Assembly: GCA_031426815.1 (NCBI GenBank)
Contig: JASJPG010000034.1
Coordinates: 62,001 to 126,000, forward strand
Source: PFJX01 sp031426815
GTDB lineage: Bacteria > Pseudomonadota > Gammaproteobacteria > Burkholderiales > Thiobacillaceae
Reading direction: 5' to 3'
DNA length: 64,000 bases
Part shown: in pieces, positions 25,643 through 34,143 of the stretch
Position numbering within the stretch: the first letter of the stretch is position 1
How the letters are laid out: each line of letters begins with the position of its first letter
Made by a program: the position numbers and the translations under genes
Notes under the pieces: generated by a model
Database searches by the model: none
Seen by the model: the letters and a program-made list of their open reading frames with translations, nothing else
What the model was told of the DNA's origin: nothing

Positions 25643-26925
25643 TGCCCAGAAATCTCGCGCTAATCGACTGCAACAATTTCTACGCCTCCTGCGAGCGGGT
25701 TTTCAATCCGGCTCTGGAAGGCAAACCCATCGTGGTGCTGTCCAACAACGACGGCTGTGTCGTGGCGCGCTCGCAAGAGGTCAAGGACCTGGGCGTCAAG
25801 ATGGGCGTGCCCTGGTTTCAGATCGAGCACCTGGCAAAGCGCCATGGCATCATCGCGTTTTCCAGCAACTACGCGCTCTATGCCGACATGAGCAACCGGG
25901 TGATGTCGATCCTCGCCACGTTCTCGCCTAGCCAGGAGGTCTACTCGATCGATGAGTGCTTTCTCGACCTGGCTGGTTTCGAACGGCGTGGGTTCACCCG
26001 CTACGGCCAGGAGATGCGCAGTGCGATCAAGCGCTGGGTGGGGTTGCCAGTGTGCGTCGGCATCGCCCCGACCAAAACCCTCGCCAAACTGGTCAACCAT
26101 GTCGCCAAGAAACGCCCGCAGTTCGACGGCGTGTGCAATTACAACGACCTCAGTACGGGCGAAATCGATGCCCTGATGGGCGAGCTTCCTGTAAGCGAAG
26201 TGTGGGGCGTGGGTGGTCGCCACACCGCACACCTGCAACAGATCGGCATACTCACTGTACGCGATCTGCGGCAGTCCTCACCGAAGATGATTCGAAAGCA
26301 GTTCTCAGTGGTGATGGAGCGCACCGTGGCGGAACTCAATGGCGAGGCCTGCCTGGATCTGGAGGAAATGGCTCCGGCCAAGAAACAGATCATGTCGTCT
26401 CGATCCTTCGGCAGACCCGTCTTTGCCCTGGATGAACTCGCGGAATCGGTGGCGAGCTACATGGGCCGCGCGGCAGAAAAACTTCGCCGTCAACATTCCC
26501 TGGCCGGCGCGGTGCAGGTCTACATCCGCACGAATCCGTTCAAGGAGCGGGATCCGCAGTACAGCCAAGGCATGATCCTGCCGCTGGCCGAGCCAACGGA
26601 TGACACGCGCCAGCTGGTTTCCGCCGCGATGATTGTCCTGCGCCGGCTCTATCGTCCCGGCTTTGCCTACGCCAAGACCGGCGTCATGCTTACCGAGATC
26701 ATCGCCGCTAAACAGCGGATGCCAACGCTTTTCGATGACACTGTCGGCATGGCCCGTAGCAAAAACTTGATGGATGCCGTGGACAGCATCAACCAGGCTT
26801 ACGGGCGTGGCACTATTCGTCTTGCCGTCGAAGGACTGGATCAGCACTGGAAAATGCGTGCCGGCAGGCGGTCCCCTGCATTCACAACCTGTCTTTCTGA
26901 CGTGGTGGTTGCGCATGCAACCTGA
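25642..26925 (+). CDS. umuC: UmuC, catalytic subunit of translesion DNA polymerase V
   Basis: Taken from GTG 25642 (MPRNLALIDCNNFYASCERVF), overlapping the umuD stop by one base; an in-frame GTG two codons upstream is equally possible. The 427-residue Y-family polymerase has Asp9 in LIDCNNFYASCERVFNP, the catalytic SIDECFLD with Asp104 and Glu105, the HhH region WGVGGRHTAHLQQIGI and the C-terminal little-finger and DUF4113-like end PAFTTCLSDVVVAHAT. Length fits full UmuC (about 420). It replicates across lesions during SOS. Confidence 0.95.
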   Translation: MPRNLALIDCNNFYASCERVFNPALEGKPIVVLSNNDGCVVARSQEVKDLGVKMGVPWFQIEHLAKRHGIIAFSSNYALYADMSNRVMSILATFSPSQEVYSIDECFLDLAGFERRGFTRYGQEMRSAIKRWVGLPVCVGIAPTKTLAKLVNHVAKKRPQFDGVCNYNDLSTGEIDALMGELPVSEVWGVGGRHTAHLQQIGILTVRDLRQSSPKMIRKQFSVVMERTVAELNGEACLDLEEMAPAKKQIMSSRSFGRPVFALDELAESVASYMGRAAEKLRRQHSLAGAVQVYIRTNPFKERDPQYSQGMILPLAEPTDDTRQLVSAAMIVLRRLYRPGFAYAKTGVMLTEIIAAKQRMPTLFDDTVGMARSKNLMDAVDSINQAYGRGTIRLAVEGLDQHWKMRAGRRSPAFTTCLSDVVVAHAT

Positions 26926-26954
26926 AATCGTCGACATGAAATGGGTGAACAACG

Positions 26955-28244
26955 ATGAAGATTTTCAACGCGCGGCATTTTCTGCGACATCTCTCGATGC
27001 CGACGCTTCAGGAGTTCACCGAGAAGCATGTTCTCGGCTCACGACTTGCAGTCGATTGGACTCAGTCACCTGATCTCCTGCCCACGGCGGTGGCTGACCT
27101 GGTCGATGACATCGAAACGTCATTGCAGGATAAGGCCATCGATCCGGTCGATCGCAAAGCCATTGAGCAGGACTTGTGGCTTTGGCACGATGATCTGCGC
27201 CGCGCCCACATGATGTGCAACGGGTTATCCATCCAGGAATTCCGCAGCGCTTGTGGTGAGGATCCGGATATTGAACTGGCATTCGCATCGCGCGACGAGC
27301 GAGAAATTGCACTCTGGATGCTGACCAATCGTGAAAAGACCTTTCGAGATGCCGAGTTGCACATCGCCTTTCAGGCCAAGACCAACGGCAAATACTGGAA
27401 GAAACATCGCATCCAACCCGCTCTCAACCCCACGCATGAGCGTGCTCAACTTGAGGCCTTCTGCCATGACGTCGCCAAGCTCTATAAGAAGGCCGGGGCG
27501 GGTGAAGGCATCCATATCGAATTCAGTGAGCGTCCGGCCGATGAAAGCATCCAGCTGACGATCTACGTGGAAGGTCCGGTGACCGCCCTCGCACACTTTG
27601 CCCAAAACAACTTCACGCGACTGACCACGCGTATCGCGCTGGAGAGCGCCATCGCCTATAACCCGGCCACAGGCATGGTGGAAACCATCGTCAAGGGAGG
27701 CGCAAAGAACCACAAAGCGGTACTGCAGTTATTTGGCAAGCATGTTGTTAAGCAAGAGATCATCCCCGAAGAAATTGAAATGAAGCGCTACAAGCTCAAC
27801 GCATTGCGCGATGGCTTGATGGAGCCCTTTGAAGATTGGTCGACCTACGGCGTCGATGCAGTCCGTTTGCGCCGTGCGCAGTTCAGCCCAACGGGCAACA
27901 CCGGGATCAGCTTCCAAATCGAAGCTTCGCCCGACAAAGATCAGGATGATGCGATCCAAACGGCCCTTGAGTTTCTCAAATTCGAGCATTCATTCGAGGA
28001 CGAGTACAACATGGATGGCGCCAGTGTCATCGTGTACACAGGCACGAGTGCTAAGGGCAAAACCCAGCATTTCAGTTTCGACTTGTACTCCTCGGGATCT
28101 TCGACGATCAAGAATCTGTCTGCACGCAACCAGATCATTGCCAATGACGTACTGCGCGCCTTGAACGTGATCGATGCGGATGAGGCCCCTGTTGAAGCCC
28201 CTGTTGAAGCTGAAGAATACGCTGACGAAGAAGTTGTCGCTTGA
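26955..28244 (+). CDS. Unknown protein, first of a coupled pair after umuC
   Basis: A 429-residue acidic soluble protein. No known domain recognised. The N-terminal part (1-110) is helical, with EQDLWLWHDDLRRAHMMCNGLSIQEFR. The middle contains GEGIHIEFSERPADESIQLTIYVEGPVTAL and AIAYNPATGMVETIVKGGAKNHKAVLQLFGKHV, which look like alternating alpha/beta sensor-type folds. The C-terminus has a repeated acidic tail (DEAPVEAPVEAEEYADEE). Translationally coupled to the next gene (TTGA overlap), so the two products probably work together. Confidence 0.65.
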   Translation: MKIFNARHFLRHLSMPTLQEFTEKHVLGSRLAVDWTQSPDLLPTAVADLVDDIETSLQDKAIDPVDRKAIEQDLWLWHDDLRRAHMMCNGLSIQEFRSACGEDPDIELAFASRDEREIALWMLTNREKTFRDAELHIAFQAKTNGKYWKKHRIQPALNPTHERAQLEAFCHDVAKLYKKAGAGEGIHIEFSERPADESIQLTIYVEGPVTALAHFAQNNFTRLTTRIALESAIAYNPATGMVETIVKGGAKNHKAVLQLFGKHVVKQEIIPEEIEMKRYKLNALRDGLMEPFEDWSTYGVDAVRLRRAQFSPTGNTGISFQIEASPDKDQDDAIQTALEFLKFEHSFEDEYNMDGASVIVYTGTSAKGKTQHFSFDLYSSGSSTIKNLSARNQIIANDVLRALNVIDADEAPVEAPVEAEEYADEEVVA

Positions 28245-29206
28245 GCCAGACACAGGTCGATGCCACGGCGCTATTTTGTCGCCTGCTGGAACGCGCCAAA
28301 CCGGAGATCAACGGCCAGGCTCTACGACAAGGCGCTGACGCGGTCGCCGCTGCGCTCCTGCTTCGTGAACGCGTGCTGGTGCATGGCGCGCCGCTGGAAT
28401 GGGTCACCTGTCCTGAATGTGGTGTCCAGACCGCTCGCGTTGTGCAAGACAAATCGAAAGAAACGATTGCGCTTCTGTGCCCGGAATGCGGTGACGTCGA
28501 GGCGTCACGCCATCTGCGGGAAACCTACAAAGTCGCCCTGCAGAAATTCGTTGTCAGCCTGTTGAATGGACTCAGCTTTTCACTCAAAGGAATGAAGCCA
28601 GTCGTTCCCGACCAGATCTGGCGGTTGGGCACCTCCGAGGCAAAACGCGGCAAGGCCGTGACCTGGTATTTCGCGCGTCACTTGAGCCGACCAGAAGTCG
28701 CGAGCCGCTTACGGGAACAGATCGCCCTCGATCAATCTGCGCAATCGTGCGTCATCCTGACCAGCAGTGAGACACCAATACCGGCAGGTTCAGCGCTGAC
28801 CGAATTTGACGTCCGCCCCTTGTTTACTATTGGCCGTGTCGGCCAGAACACCTTCGAGTTTTACCAGAATCGACAGACAGATACAGGTCCGCAAACCCTG
28901 GATGAGGCGACTCCAGGCACCACGCTCCGTTACGTCAAGAGCCAGGGCAAGGCGTTCATCGACGGCACCGAATATCCGCTGGAACCACGCCAGCAAAGCA
29001 TCCTGGTCGCATTGATCGACGATCACGACCACGAAATGGAAAACGATGCGCTCAAGACCGCTTGCAGGTCGCAGGCCCAGCGGTTTTCGCCCAGCAAAGA
29101 ATTTGAGCGCAATCCGGTGGTCTACAAGGCATTCATCCATTACCTGCGTGACGACGAACGTTACGCATTGATCATTCCCGACGACGACCGCGACTGGTTG
29201 CACTGA
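28241..29206 (+). CDS. Unknown zinc-ribbon protein, second of the coupled pair
   Basis: A TTG start overlaps the previous stop. The 321-residue protein has a zinc-ribbon of two CPxCG knuckles (CPECGVQ near 57 and CPECGDVE near 80). After this comes a helical domain with IWRLGTSEAKRGKAVTWYFARHL, and a C-terminal winged-helix-like part (YPLEPRQQSILVALIDDHDHEMENDALKTACRSQAQRFSPSKEF) that resembles response-regulator or AbiEi-type HTH modules. No named family recognised. The sequence suggests nucleic-acid binding. Confidence 0.65.
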   Translation: MSQTQVDATALFCRLLERAKPEINGQALRQGADAVAAALLLRERVLVHGAPLEWVTCPECGVQTARVVQDKSKETIALLCPECGDVEASRHLRETYKVALQKFVVSLLNGLSFSLKGMKPVVPDQIWRLGTSEAKRGKAVTWYFARHLSRPEVASRLREQIALDQSAQSCVILTSSETPIPAGSALTEFDVRPLFTIGRVGQNTFEFYQNRQTDTGPQTLDEATPGTTLRYVKSQGKAFIDGTEYPLEPRQQSILVALIDDHDHEMENDALKTACRSQAQRFSPSKEFERNPVVYKAFIHYLRDDERYALIIPDDDRDWLH

Positions 29207-29431
29207 CACTCCGTTCGCGAAACATTTCCCAAAAATATCTGCGAAATATCCACGCTATTGGCCACCCAATCCCATCACACCTACCATTTCATATCATTGG
29301 CCTACGACCAGTTCTTTCATTCCGATAACCGCAGTCAGATCAGTCAGCAGACATTGGGGTGTGACTTTGGATCGAGAGCTTATCGGCCGGAGCGGCCAGT
29401 GGCTCAGCGGCCGGAGGCTAGGAAATTGGCC

Positions 29432-29451
29432 CGAATGACCGCTTGTCACTT
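29432..29451. repeat. 20-bp inverted repeat, left copy
   Basis: CGAATGACCGCTTGTCACTT on the + strand matches, 19 of 20, the reverse complement of 31158-31177. The 277 bases around it (29207-29483) contain no gene. Confidence 0.5.
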
Positions 29452-29483
29452 CAGGCTATAGCTGGACCCGACCCATTCTTTCC

Positions 29484-30176
29484 CTACCTTGCCGCTGGCG
29501 GACTACCAAGTGCAGCAGGGGAAAACATCATATATGTCGGAGCGTGAACAGCGGTAGCACCATAGGCGTAGGCGTCGGTGCCAAAACGTTCTAAAGGCAG
29601 GGGGTAATTGACAGTAGCAATTGGCCATCCGTAATTAGGTATCATCCCAATAATCGGATAAGTTGTTCTGGCAATTTGGAGCAAGCGGGCCTTTTCCTCG
29701 GGGGACAGCGCCTCGCTTTTCTGGACTGCGACTAGCTCAAGCAATATATCGCTCAGCCGATTTGACTTCTTAGCGACATTGAAGCTTCTAAGCTGGTCGA
29801 AATAAGGGTAGCTTAGGATAATTAGCATCCTTTCAAAGTCTTTCGGCTCCGCTTTATCAGTTGACGATATTCCACGAAGCAGTTGTCTTCCACGACTACG
29901 GTAACGCCATGAACCGTCTGAACTTAGAACAACCACAACGACATCTTCTTCCTTTGTAAGAAAGGAACGCGCGTTGTCGCTTAATGACTTCCATGCATCG
30001 TTAACTTTACGGTCTCTAATTTGGCTCCCCGTGCCATCCGCACCTGCCAGCTCTCGAAGCGCTAAAATATCAGGCTCGTAGATTGCGAATGCTTCCCCAG
30101 CTATTGAGTATGTCGCCGTTGCCAACAGTGCAACTAGCATCATACTAATTGCAGCTACCATCCTTAGGCTTCTCAT
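29484..30176 (-). CDS. Small exported protein of unknown function
   Basis: Start ATG 30176, with GGGAG upstream. The 230-residue product begins with a signal peptide (MRSLRMVAAISMMLVALLATATYSIAG). The mature part is soluble and helix-rich (DARSFLTKEEDVVVVVLSSDGSWRYRSRG, PEEKARLLQIARTTYPIIGMIP), ending in a Pro/Ala/Tyr-rich tail. No family recognised. It overlaps the upstream membrane-protein gene by 32 bases. Lower GC than its neighbours suggests separate acquisition. Confidence 0.6.
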   Translation of the reverse strand: MRSLRMVAAISMMLVALLATATYSIAGEAFAIYEPDILALRELAGADGTGSQIRDRKVNDAWKSLSDNARSFLTKEEDVVVVVLSSDGSWRYRSRGRQLLRGISSTDKAEPKDFERMLIILSYPYFDQLRSFNVAKKSNRLSDILLELVAVQKSEALSPEEKARLLQIARTTYPIIGMIPNYGWPIATVNYPLPLERFGTDAYAYGATAVHAPTYMMFSPAALGSPPAAR

Positions 30177-30744
30177 AGTAATCTCCCGTAATGCGAATAC
30201 AGTATTGCTTCTTGACGAAACCCTCATTCTTGATGTCAGGATACTCGACTGAGAATGCTCCTTTCGTACTATTAGGCAAAAAGCGTACATAAAGCATCGG
30301 TTGCCCGGTTGATGTCCTAAATTGCGCAATATCGTTTAGGCTGTCACTCAGAATCTGATATTTCGGATACTTGCTTCCCACACCTGGCGCCGGTCGAACA
30401 ATGTAAGTTTCACTGGGAACGGTTCGTACTATATAGTCAGTATCGAGAGGGGATAGTTCAGAAATGATGAATACATAAGCTAGTCCGACAGCCGCTCCAC
30501 CAGATAGTCTTAGTAATGGAGTGGAGAACCAGTGTTTATGCCCTGGCTCGATTGCCCAGAAGCCAAAACCGGCCACCATAGCAGCAAACAGGTAAAAAGA
30601 AACCCAGTGAACCTTGGACATATGACCTTCCAAGAGAAACGGGAATGCCGCTACAAATACTGCGGCGACAAGCAAGAATAAAAAAATTGCCCACGGATGT
30701 AATTTATTGTTGCTCTCCTGTGTGCTTACCAAGTTCTGTGTCAT
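30145..30744 (-). CDS. Membrane protein of unknown function
   Basis: Start ATG 30744, with GGGAG seven bases upstream. The 199-residue protein has three hydrophobic segments near the N-terminus (LHPWAIFLFLLVAAVFVAAFPFLL, VHWVSFYLFAAMVAGFGFWAI, GGAAVGLAYVFIISEL). A soluble C-terminal domain of about 110 residues ends in VKKQYCIRITGDYYEKPKDGSCN. It is probably translated together with the downstream exported protein. No family recognised. Confidence 0.6.
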   Translation of the reverse strand: MTQNLVSTQESNNKLHPWAIFLFLLVAAVFVAAFPFLLEGHMSKVHWVSFYLFAAMVAGFGFWAIEPGHKHWFSTPLLRLSGGAAVGLAYVFIISELSPLDTDYIVRTVPSETYIVRPAPGVGSKYPKYQILSDSLNDIAQFRTSTGQPMLYVRFLPNSTKGAFSVEYPDIKNEGFVKKQYCIRITGDYYEKPKDGSCN

Positions 30745-31157
30745 CAAGCACTCCCAATGCTTCACGTCCCAAGGACTCTCATAGAAACCGAGTATAACTA
30801 ATTCATAATGATTTATCTTCCGCCTCTGTATCTATATAAATATATAGGAACCGGAAGGATTATTAGCATAGTCTAATTCGATAGCCTCAGCCACCTTATA
30901 GTCTAGGATGTCTACTCCTGACCCCGAACTGCCCGACAGCCATAGACTGCGAATGCCGGTAACAGGTCAGAGAACGTGAGGGGACTCTGTCTGACGTGGT
31001 CAGTGCAGGCTGCGTTTTGGTTCCCATGGCATAGGTTGTGGGATGAGGCAATCCGCCTCGTATCATGACAGGAGGCCAATCCTGCTTCATCCGCATGTCG
31101 TCGAGCATGCGGTTGCCGAGGGAAGCTTGAACCGAAACTGCCCGGCGAATGACGGCT

Positions 31158-31177
31158 AAGTGCCAAGCGGTCATTCG
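31158..31177. repeat. 20-bp inverted repeat, right copy
   Basis: AAGTGCCAAGCGGTCATTCG; its reverse complement differs at one position from 29432-29451. The pair brackets the two leftward genes. Confidence 0.5.
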
Positions 31178-31371
31178 AGACGATTTTCAGCAGACAACCG
31201 GTGACCAACTTATTGCTGCCGTTGGCAGCGCATTACGTCACTGACCGGATTGGCCGAGAAGAGTGCACCCGATCCGCCATAGCCAAGGTCAGAAATTCGA
31301 TTCCTTTCCGGTCAGTCAGATGTAATCGGCTGGATTGATGAGAGCGGCTGGTCACTTTCATGAGAATTCGC

Positions 31372-31410
31372 AAAAAACCCGACTTTGGCCCTGAACCAGT
31401 CGGGTTTTTT
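31372..31410. terminator. Bidirectional terminator
   Basis: AAAAAACCCGACT (31372-31384) pairs with AGTCGGGTTTTTT (31398-31410), with A and T tracts on either side, so it can stop transcription in both directions. Confidence 0.85.
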
Positions 31411-31435
31411 GCATTTGGACAGCATCGTTTCAGTT

Positions 31436-31469
31436 TGAGGAACGATCCTGAGGAATCTGAGGAACGGTC
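31436..31469. repeat. Three TGAGGAA repeats before the first phage gene
   Basis: TGAGGAACGATCC, TGAGGAATC and TGAGGAACGGTC start at 31436, 31449 and 31458. A candidate operator for the excisionase-like gene 95 bp downstream. Confidence 0.4.
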
Positions 31470-31563
31470 TGGGTAATCCCGTTCGATGAAATGGCCCCAT
31501 CGCCTGGCAGTGCTGATTTAAGCCCTGCCAGCCGGTGACAACCCATCATCGAAGGAGATCCAA

Positions 31564-31791
31564 ATGAACTCAGAGCAGCTACATGCACAGCATCTGACCC
31601 AGCGTGATTTGGCAAAGCGCTGGAACAAGGCAGTCGGCACCATCGAGCGATACCGGGCCGATGGCAAGGGACCTCGCTTTCTGAAAATCGGCGGCAAGTG
31701 CCTCTACCGACTCGAGGACGTCCTGGAGTACGAGAACAACTGCCTGTACGACAGTCCGTTCGCCAAGTCATCCCAGGGGGTGGCGGCATGA
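31564..31791 (+). CDS. Excisionase-like helix-turn-helix protein
   Basis: A 75-residue MerR/Xis-type winged HTH: LTQRDLAKRWNKAVGTIERYRADGKGPRFLKIGGKCLYRLEDVLEYENN. The ordered pattern (helix, recognition helix ending in WR/YR, wing with GGKxLYRLEDV) is that of phage excisionases and AlpA-like regulators. A strong GGAGAT site precedes the start. It is the first gene of the prophage early operon and may be a regulator or a recombination directionality factor. Confidence 0.8.
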   Translation: MNSEQLHAQHLTQRDLAKRWNKAVGTIERYRADGKGPRFLKIGGKCLYRLEDVLEYENNCLYDSPFAKSSQGVAA

Positions 31792-32228
31792 ACCCCATGA
31801 ACCAAACCCTGAATTTCACGCTGCAACCCCGCCTCGACAAGACTCTAACGCGCGCCGACATCACCCGACTTTTCCTCGCTTTCGGGGAAACCGCTGAGCG
31901 CGTTATGAACCAGCGTTCCGGCACCTATCTCGGCCAGGCGTTGCGTGCCATCGAGGCCAACACCGATCTGGATCTCTCCGATCTCATCACCATCGTCGAC
32001 AACGTCCTCGACGGTACTGAAGGAGTGACCAGCCAGGAGATCGCCAAAGAGATCGCCTGGCATCCGGCTCGGGTCGATGCCCACCTGGCATCGATCGGCC
32101 TGCAGTATCGGCACGCGGATAGTCAGTGGCGCGCAACTAAGATCGGCAAACCCCTGGTCATCGGGCAGGAAGCACATGGCCCACGCTGGAACACCGCCAT
32201 CCTCACTTTCTTTACGGAGGTGGTGTGA
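31788..32228 (+). CDS. Phage early hypothetical protein
   Basis: A 146-residue protein overlapping both neighbours (ATGA at its start, TGATG at its end). It contains a segment (EGVTSQEIAKEIAWHPARVDAHLASIGLQYRH) that resembles a helix-turn-helix. Function unknown; probably DNA-binding or recombination accessory by position. Confidence 0.65.
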   Translation: MNPMNQTLNFTLQPRLDKTLTRADITRLFLAFGETAERVMNQRSGTYLGQALRAIEANTDLDLSDLITIVDNVLDGTEGVTSQEIAKEIAWHPARVDAHLASIGLQYRHADSQWRATKIGKPLVIGQEAHGPRWNTAILTFFTEVV

Positions 32229-33052
32229 TGGGCCTCCCAATCATCAGCGCCGAACAGCGCCTGTCAGAAAAGCGCGGTGTCAAGCTGGCGTTCTTGGGCA
32301 AGCCCGGCATCGGCAAGACCTCCCAGCTCAAGACGTTACCGGAGTCCTCCACCCTGTTCGTCGACTGCGAAAGCGGCGACCTCTCGGTGCAGTCCTGGCG
32401 CGGCGACACACTACGGCCCAAAACCTGGCCGGAATTCCGCGACCTGGTGGTGTTCCTGGCCGGACCCAATCCCGCCTTGGTCGCAGATCAGCCGTTCTCT
32501 CAGGCCCACTTCGACCATGTCTGCGCACAGTACGGCGATCCGAAGCAGTTGGATCGCTACGACACCTATTTCGTCGACTCCATCACGGTGCTATCCCGCC
32601 TGGCGCTGACCTGGGCGCGCGTCCAGCCGGCCGCCTTTTCCGAGCGCACCGGCAAGCCGGACTCTCGTGGCGCCTATGGCCTGCTCGGCCAGGAAATGAT
32701 CACCGCCCTCACCCACCTGCAGCACGCTCGGGGCAAGAACGTGGTGTTCGTGGCCATCCTGGATGAGCGCATCGACGACTTCAACAGGAAGATTTTCGTG
32801 GCCCAGATCGAGGGCAGCAAGACCGCCTTGGAACTGCCCGGCATCGTCGACCAGGTGGTCACGTTCACTGAACTCAAGACCGAGGACGGCACTTCCTACC
32901 GCGCCTTCGTCTGCCAAACCGTCAATCCCTGGGGTTTTCCCGCCAAGGACCGCTCCGGCCACCTCGATGTGGTCGAGGAGCCTGATCTGCTGAAACTCAT
33001 CCGCAAATGCGCCGGCCAAGTCGACGCAACCGCTACCGCCATCCATCAGTAA
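32228..33052 (+). CDS. Sak4-like single-strand annealing ATPase (RecA/Rad51-like core)
   Basis: A 274-residue ATP-binding protein of the AAA_24/Sak4 type. The Walker A GKPGIGKTS lies near residue 25, LFVDCESGDLSV follows, and the Walker B-like strand YDTYFVDSITVLSRL lies near 115. A RecA-like segment GLLGQEMITALTHLQHARGKNVVFVAI follows. Sak4 proteins promote phage recombination with a partner SSB. The next gene is indeed an SSB-like protein. Confidence 0.85.
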   Translation: MGLPIISAEQRLSEKRGVKLAFLGKPGIGKTSQLKTLPESSTLFVDCESGDLSVQSWRGDTLRPKTWPEFRDLVVFLAGPNPALVADQPFSQAHFDHVCAQYGDPKQLDRYDTYFVDSITVLSRLALTWARVQPAAFSERTGKPDSRGAYGLLGQEMITALTHLQHARGKNVVFVAILDERIDDFNRKIFVAQIEGSKTALELPGIVDQVVTFTELKTEDGTSYRAFVCQTVNPWGFPAKDRSGHLDVVEEPDLLKLIRKCAGQVDATATAIHQ

Positions 33053-33063
33053 AGGACACCATC

Positions 33064-33705
33064 ATGAGCAACTGGAACGATTTCAACGACGCTGAACAGC
33101 AACCTTCCTTCGATCTGATCCCCAAGGGCACCGTGGTCAAGCTGCGCATGACCATCAAGCCGGGTGGCCATGACAACCCCGAGATGGGCTGGACCGGGGG
33201 TTACGCCAGCGAGAGTTTCGACACCGGCAGCGTCTATCTCGCCTGCGAGTTCGTGGTGCTGGAAGGCGAATATGCCAAGCGCAAGCTCTGGTCCAATATT
33301 GGTCTGCACTCGGCCAAAGGTCCGGCCTGGGGCAACATGGGGCGCAGTTTTATCCGCGCTGTCCTCAATTCCGCCCGCGGCGTCTCCCCCCAGGACAACT
33401 CGCCCCAGGCGGCCGCTGCCCGGCGCATCCGCGATTTCAGCGATCTGGACGGCATCGAGTTCGTCGCCAAGGTGGACGTCGAAAAGGACACCAAGGGCGA
33501 GAACAAGAACGTCATCAAGCAGGCCATCGAGCCGGATCACCGCGACTACGCCGCCGTGATGGGACGACCCAGTTACCCGGCAGCACACGCACCGTCATAC
33601 ACGCCACAGCAAGCGCCGCAACCTGCAGCCCCTGTGCCCCAGCCGGCTGCCCAGCCACCGCAGCGCGCGCAGGCTCCCGTCACCAAGCCCGCCTGGGCGC
33701 AGTAA
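33064..33705 (+). CDS. Phage single-stranded DNA-binding (SSB-like) protein
   Basis: A 213-residue protein. Residues 1-160 form an OB-like domain (FDLIPKGTVVKLRMTIKPGG, SVYLACEFVVLEGEYAKRKLWSNIGL, LDGIEFVAKVDVEKDTKGENKN), as in phage SSB partners of Sak4 and DUF669-like proteins. The last 50 residues are a low-complexity Pro/Gln/Ala tail ending in TKPAWAQ. The tail and the position directly after the Sak4-like ATPase support an SSB role. Confidence 0.75.
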   Translation: MSNWNDFNDAEQQPSFDLIPKGTVVKLRMTIKPGGHDNPEMGWTGGYASESFDTGSVYLACEFVVLEGEYAKRKLWSNIGLHSAKGPAWGNMGRSFIRAVLNSARGVSPQDNSPQAAAARRIRDFSDLDGIEFVAKVDVEKDTKGENKNVIKQAIEPDHRDYAAVMGRPSYPAAHAPSYTPQQAPQPAAPVPQPAAQPPQRAQAPVTKPAWAQ

Positions 33706-33717
33706 TTGGGAGGGCGA

Positions 33718-34143
33718 ATGCCATGCTGGATATGCAATCGCCCCGCGCGGGGCTTCGGCCACCTGGATACCCGGTTCAAGCCCGGCGACCCACGGTCCGA
33801 ACCGCTCGACTGGGTCTTCTGTTCGCGCCGGTGTCAAAACGCCTTCCATGCCCTTTATGGGTTCTGGAAAGACAAGGCGCCCGCCCGGGAGGAGACATTC
33901 ATGGTTGATCCGACCGCAATGGAAACTACGGCCATGAAAGCTTGCCTGCGTCCCTTCGGGGAAGCGGCCGGTGAGATCGGCTTCGACAAACCCCTGGGCC
34001 ACTACAGTGAGGCCGAGGCCTTGGCCGTGGTTAACGCCATCGTCACCACCTACTTGGAGGTAATGACCAAGGCCCAGGCCCGCGTTAACGCGTGTGGTCC
34101 GTTCGCGGACCTGGCGGAAGACCTGCCGTGGGAGACGAAGTGA
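33718..34143 (+). CDS. Zinc-finger phage protein (DUF6511-like)
   Basis: Start ATG 33718 with GGGAGG upstream; 141 residues. The N-terminus carries a four-cysteine treble-clef-like motif (CWIC...VFCSRRCQ, with DWVFCSRRCQNAFHALYGF). A helical remainder (HYSEAEALAVVNAIVTTYLEVM) follows. It resembles DUF6511 proteins of phages. Function unknown. It overlaps the nuclease start by one base. Confidence 0.7.
   Translation: MPCWICNRPARGFGHLDTRFKPGDPRSEPLDWVFCSRRCQNAFHALYGFWKDKAPAREETFMVDPTAMETTAMKACLRPFGEAAGEIGFDKPLGHYSEAEALAVVNAIVTTYLEVMTKAQARVNACGPFADLAEDLPWETK

Larger units (their letters stand above)
30745..31563. other. Non-coding boundary region before the prophage
   Basis: About 820 bases without a credible gene. 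The first 130 are AT-rich and probably hold the promoter of the leftward membrane-protein gene. The remainder contains the right copy of an inverted repeat, a two-way terminator and TGAGGAA repeats just before the prophage's first gene. The prophage boundary or attachment site may lie here, but I see no duplicated core. Confidence 0.4.
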
